This document shows positions 61,590-64,000 of a stretch of 64,000 nt of DNA, piece after piece. The notes below the pieces were generated by a model that made no database searches, was not told the DNA's origin, and saw only the letters and a program-made list of their open reading frames with translations. Position numbers and translations under genes: made by a program. Within the stretch, counting starts at the first letter, position 1, and every line of letters begins with the position of its first letter. The stretch spans positions 62,001-126,000 of the forward strand of contig NZ_RCWT01000009.1 in the NCBI RefSeq assembly GCF_003688595.1. Reading direction: 5' to 3'. This DNA is from Sphingomonas sp. PP-F2F-G114-C0414 (GTDB taxonomy: Bacteria > Pseudomonadota > Alphaproteobacteria > Sphingomonadales > Sphingomonadaceae).

Positions 61590-62744
61590 ATGACATCGCT
61601 GGCTTCGCCCGCAGGCCACCTCGTCCACGGGATGGGCACCGAATGGGAAGCGCCGACCTGGCCCGCGATCACCGCTGACGATGCGGAAAAGGCGCTCGCG
61701 CTCTTCCCGGGCGTGGGCGAACTCACGGACTTGCGCTGGCACTCGCCGCGACCGTTTTCCGCCGCCGCATTGGTGCAGACGACGCGCGGTGTTTTTTTCC
61801 TGAAACGGCACGACCATCGTTTACGCGGGCTCGACGGACTGGCCGAGGAGCATGCGTTCATCGCGCATCTGGCAGTCAACGGCGTATCGGTGCCGGATCT
61901 CGTGTGCGCCGTCGACGGATCGAGTGCGGTCGCGGTCGGCGATTGGCGGTACGAACTGCATCGCACCGCGCCGGGGGCGGATCTGTACCGCGACCGGATG
62001 TCGTGGACGCCGTTCCTGTCGCTCGATCACGCGCATGCCGCCGGCGTCGCGCTCGCGACATTGCACCGGGCCGCACGCGGCTTCGATGCTTCAGCGCGGC
62101 GGCGGCAACCGCTCGTCGCCAGCTTCACGATCCTTCCGGCGAGCGATCCGATGGCGGCGACCGAAGACTATCTCGCGGCGCGTCCCTCGATGGCGGCATT
62201 TCTGGCGGATCGGGATTGGCAACGGCAGCTCGCACCGTTGTTCGCGACATTGGGCGACGGCCTGTCGACCCTGTTGGCCGAGCAGGCGCCGTTGTGGACG
62301 CACAACGACTGGCATCCGTCCAACCTGCTCTGGGCGGCAGACGACAGCGTGGCGACGATCTTCGATTTCGGGCTCGCCGACCGGACCTGTGCGGTCCACG
62401 ATATCGCGACCGCGATCGAACGGACCGCGATCCGCTGGCTCGACCTGGGACAAAGCGCAGATGACGCGATTGGCGATCCGGCAGCGGCGCGCGCGCTGCT
62501 GGCAGGCTATGCCACGATCGCGCCGCTGAACCGTGCCGACCTGACCGCAATTCTGCGCCTCGTGCCGCTGGTCCATCTCGAGTTCGCGTTGTCGGAGATC
62601 GACTACTTCACGAGCGTCGTCGCCGATCCTGCCTCCGCCGCGCTGGCGTGGGACGGCTATCTGATCGGCCATGCCGACTGGTTTCGCGCGGCTGCGGGGC
62701 AGGGCTTCCTGCGGGCCATCGACGTCGCGGCGAACGACCGATGA
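61590..62744 (+). CDS. APH-fold phosphotransferase, probable thiamine kinase
   Basis: 384 residues from ATG 61590, directly after the receptor stop; an ATG at 61578 inside the receptor gene is less likely. Kinase signature: LWTHNDWHPSNLLWA with catalytic Asp240 and IFDFGLADRTCAVHDIATAIER with metal-binding Asp259. The N-lobe has RGVFFLKRHDHRLRGLDGLAEEH with a candidate ATP-binding Lys. In a TPP-riboswitch operon with a TonB receptor and a PnuC-type facilitator, phosphorylation of imported thiamine (metabolic trapping) is the best-supported role. Homoserine- or choline-kinase-like enzymes share the fold. Confidence 0.82.
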   Translation: MTSLASPAGHLVHGMGTEWEAPTWPAITADDAEKALALFPGVGELTDLRWHSPRPFSAAALVQTTRGVFFLKRHDHRLRGLDGLAEEHAFIAHLAVNGVSVPDLVCAVDGSSAVAVGDWRYELHRTAPGADLYRDRMSWTPFLSLDHAHAAGVALATLHRAARGFDASARRRQPLVASFTILPASDPMAATEDYLAARPSMAAFLADRDWQRQLAPLFATLGDGLSTLLAEQAPLWTHNDWHPSNLLWAADDSVATIFDFGLADRTCAVHDIATAIERTAIRWLDLGQSADDAIGDPAAARALLAGYATIAPLNRADLTAILRLVPLVHLEFALSEIDYFTSVVADPASAALAWDGYLIGHADWFRAAAGQGFLRAIDVAANDR

Positions 62745-63319
62745 CGGCGCTCGAGATCGTCGCGGTTGTGGTCAGCTTCGCGGGAATCTGGCTGACCGCG
62801 ACACGCCGGATGCTGTGCTGGCCGGTCAGCCTGGTCGCCTGCGCGCTGTATTTCAAACTGTTCCTCGACGTCCGGCTGTATGCCGACATGGTGCTCCAGG
62901 CGCTGTTCGGCCTGGCCATCGTCTATGGCTGGATCGCCTGGACGAAGGGCCAGGACGACGCGGGCGAAGTCGTCGTCGCGCCGCTATGTCCAGGGCGATT
63001 GGCCGCGGGGCTGGCGGCCGGCGCGGTCGGTGCAATCGCGATCGGCTGGTTCACGAGCCGCTATACCGATGCGGCGCTGCCGTGGATGGATTCGGGTCTG
63101 ACCAGCTTCAGTCTGGTCGCGCAATATTGGACCGCGCGCCGCCACGCCGCCAGCTGGCTCCTGTGGATCGGGGTCGACAGCCTCTATGTCGGGATGTTCG
63201 TGTTCAAGGGGTTGCTGCCGACCGCGGGACTGTACGCGGCGATGATCGTGCTGGCGGTGATCGGCTATCGGCGTTGGCGCGCGGCGGGCCGTAAGGACGC
63301 CTCAATAGCCATAGCCTAA
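62741..63319 (+). CDS. pnuT: PnuC-family transporter, probable thiamine facilitator (PnuT)
   Basis: 192 residues from ATG 62741, overlapping the kinase stop (ATGA). About seven helices of the PnuC/SemiSWEET-like fold: EIVAVVVSFAGIWLTATRRMLCWPVSLVACALYFKLFLDVRLYADMVLQALFGLAIVYGWIAW; then TSFSLVAQYWTARRHAASWLLWIGVDSLYVGMFVFKGLLPTAGLYAAMIVLAVIGYRRW. The WxxW-type and Q-Y-W...W-x-x-W-I-x-V-D motifs are PnuC hallmarks. PnuC proteins move unphosphorylated vitamins by facilitated diffusion. The TPP riboswitch makes thiamine the likely substrate rather than nicotinamide riboside. Symbol pnuT is given on this basis. Confidence 0.9.
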   Translation: MTALEIVAVVVSFAGIWLTATRRMLCWPVSLVACALYFKLFLDVRLYADMVLQALFGLAIVYGWIAWTKGQDDAGEVVVAPLCPGRLAAGLAAGAVGAIAIGWFTSRYTDAALPWMDSGLTSFSLVAQYWTARRHAASWLLWIGVDSLYVGMFVFKGLLPTAGLYAAMIVLAVIGYRRWRAAGRKDASIAIA

Positions 63320-64000
63320 GGTCGCGGTTCCGTTCGCCGGCACGGTCGCTGTCCAGGTCTGGACGCCGTCGACGCGACGGAGCGCGGCGGTCGGCGCTTC
63401 GAACGCCTTCTGCCCGGCCCTGCCGATCCCGATCTCCACCGCGACGGGAAACGGGTTGGCGTTGCTCAGCGTGACGACGGCGTGGCCCGTGCGGTCACCG
63501 ACCTGACGCACCAGGACCCCCGGGCTCGTGCCTGCCGCTAGCGTGAAGCGCTGGCCGGTGGGGGTATCGACAGCGCGACCGAGGCCGATCAGTCCGCGCG
63601 CGCCGTCACGTTCGACGTATAACGCGGTCGAGCCGGCGGGGAGGGGCAGGCCGAGCCCGGCGCGCGTTTCGTTTTGCATGCGCAGTTCGATCCGGACCGG
63701 CGTCTCCGCGATCGTCTGGCCGGGAAATACCTGGCCGCGATAGCGCCGCTCGAACGGGACGTGGGTCCTGCTGAGCAAGGCGACCTGTTTCATCTGGTTC
63801 GCGGCGACCGTGACGGGCTCGGGTACGCGGTAAAGTTTCAGGTCGCCAAGGTCCTCCGGCGGGGGTGGCGGCGGCGGCGGAGGTGCTACCGGAGCTGGTG
63901 CAGCTCTCATCATCACCGGCGCTCCCATCAGCGATCCGGTCACGACGATGTCGTCGCGCTCGGGCGCATCTACGGTCTGGAGATCCGACGTCGTGGTTCC
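63302..64000 (-). CDS. DUF4139-like protein, C-terminal part (cut by window edge)
   Basis: The minus-strand frame is open from the window end (in-frame TTSDLQTVDAPERDDIVVTGS upstream of the GTG at 63943), so the start lies outside. The visible 232 residues carry a Pro run (VAPPPPPPPPPEDLG), then KLYRVPEPVTVAANQMKQVALLSRTHVPFERRYRG and repeated beta-strands ending TWTATVPANGTATLGYGY, as in DUF4139-type surface or mucoidy-related proteins. It overlaps the 3' end of pnuT by about 18 nt on the opposite strand. Function unknown. Confidence 0.6.
   Translation of the reverse strand, partial: GTTTSDLQTVDAPERDDIVVTGSLMGAPVMMRAAPAPVAPPPPPPPPPEDLGDLKLYRVPEPVTVAANQMKQVALLSRTHVPFERRYRGQVFPGQTIAETPVRIELRMQNETRAGLGLPLPAGSTALYVERDGARGLIGLGRAVDTPTGQRFTLAAGTSPGVLVRQVGDRTGHAVVTLSNANPFPVAVEIGIGRAGQKAFEAPTAALRRVDGVQTWTATVPANGTATLGYGY

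Noticed and set aside
59438..61966. 842-codon minus-strand frame opposite the thiamine receptor
   Set aside because: Antisense shadow; the plus strand has a riboswitch, ribosome site, signal peptide and barrel.

Overview
The window reads as chromosome from a GC-rich alphaproteobacterium of the Sphingomonas type. The reasons are several large TonB-dependent receptors (one FecI/FecR-controlled, one behind a TPP riboswitch), NodT-type outer-membrane factors, DUF3617, DUF885 and DUF5695-like secreted proteins, and the CCCGGCGAAGGCCGGG-type intergenic repeats common in that order. Taxonomy is inferred from gene content only.

Left accessory part (1-16 kb). An NTF2-like gene runs off the left edge and is followed by the C-terminal stub of a Tn3-family transposase. 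Next is a tetR plus a three-gene emr-type efflux operon (outer-membrane factor, EmrA, EmrB), two small unknown genes and a divergent AraC regulator. The RNA-repair module follows: rtcR facing rtcB-rtcA, with a near-consensus sigma-54 promoter in the gap and two strong hairpins in the rtcBA transcript. After rtcA come an AT-richer orphan gene, a winged-helix gene, the 3' half of a tRNA-Thr(CGU) and the broken start of a P4-type integrase. This looks like the scar of, or junction between, elements integrated in a tRNA gene.

Middle part (16-34.6 kb). katG is followed by a five-gene operon on the minus strand: ECF sigma factor, FecR-like anti-sigma factor, STN-bearing TonB receptor, calcium-type PI-PLC, and a CehA/PHP phosphoesterase. 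It may scavenge inositol- or phospho-compounds. A globin, a DUF3617 protein and a complete RND efflux operon follow. A divergent tetR shares an 18-bp perfect palindrome with the RND operon.

Right part (34.7-59 kb) is the most interesting region. A TonB receptor, a GH2 enzyme, an S9 prolyl-peptidase-like enzyme, a DUF5695-like secreted protein, a GH127/146 beta-L-arabinofuranosidase, an Ldh2/DpkA-type reductase, a DUF885 hydrolase, a GH43 enzyme and an M24 Xaa-Pro peptidase lie next to a trans-4-hydroxyproline pathway. That pathway comprises a D-Hyp dehydrogenase-like FAD enzyme, a DapA-like deaminase, a 4-Hyp epimerase, a GntR/FCD regulator and an APC permease. The same 10-bp AT-rich word (ATATCGTATA) lies in the promoter gaps of the TonB receptor, of the GH127/DUF5695 divergon and of the dehydrogenase/deaminase divergon. 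I read this as one regulon for taking up and fully dismantling plant hydroxyproline-rich glycoproteins (extensin or arabinogalactan-protein glycopeptides), from beta-L-arabinose and galactose removal through prolyl peptide cleavage to Hyp catabolism. The final 2-oxoglutarate-semialdehyde dehydrogenase is not in the window.

Right edge (59-64 kb). A TPP riboswitch precedes a TonB receptor, an APH-fold kinase and a PnuC-type transporter: a thiamine import-and-trap operon. A DUF4139-like gene runs off the right edge.
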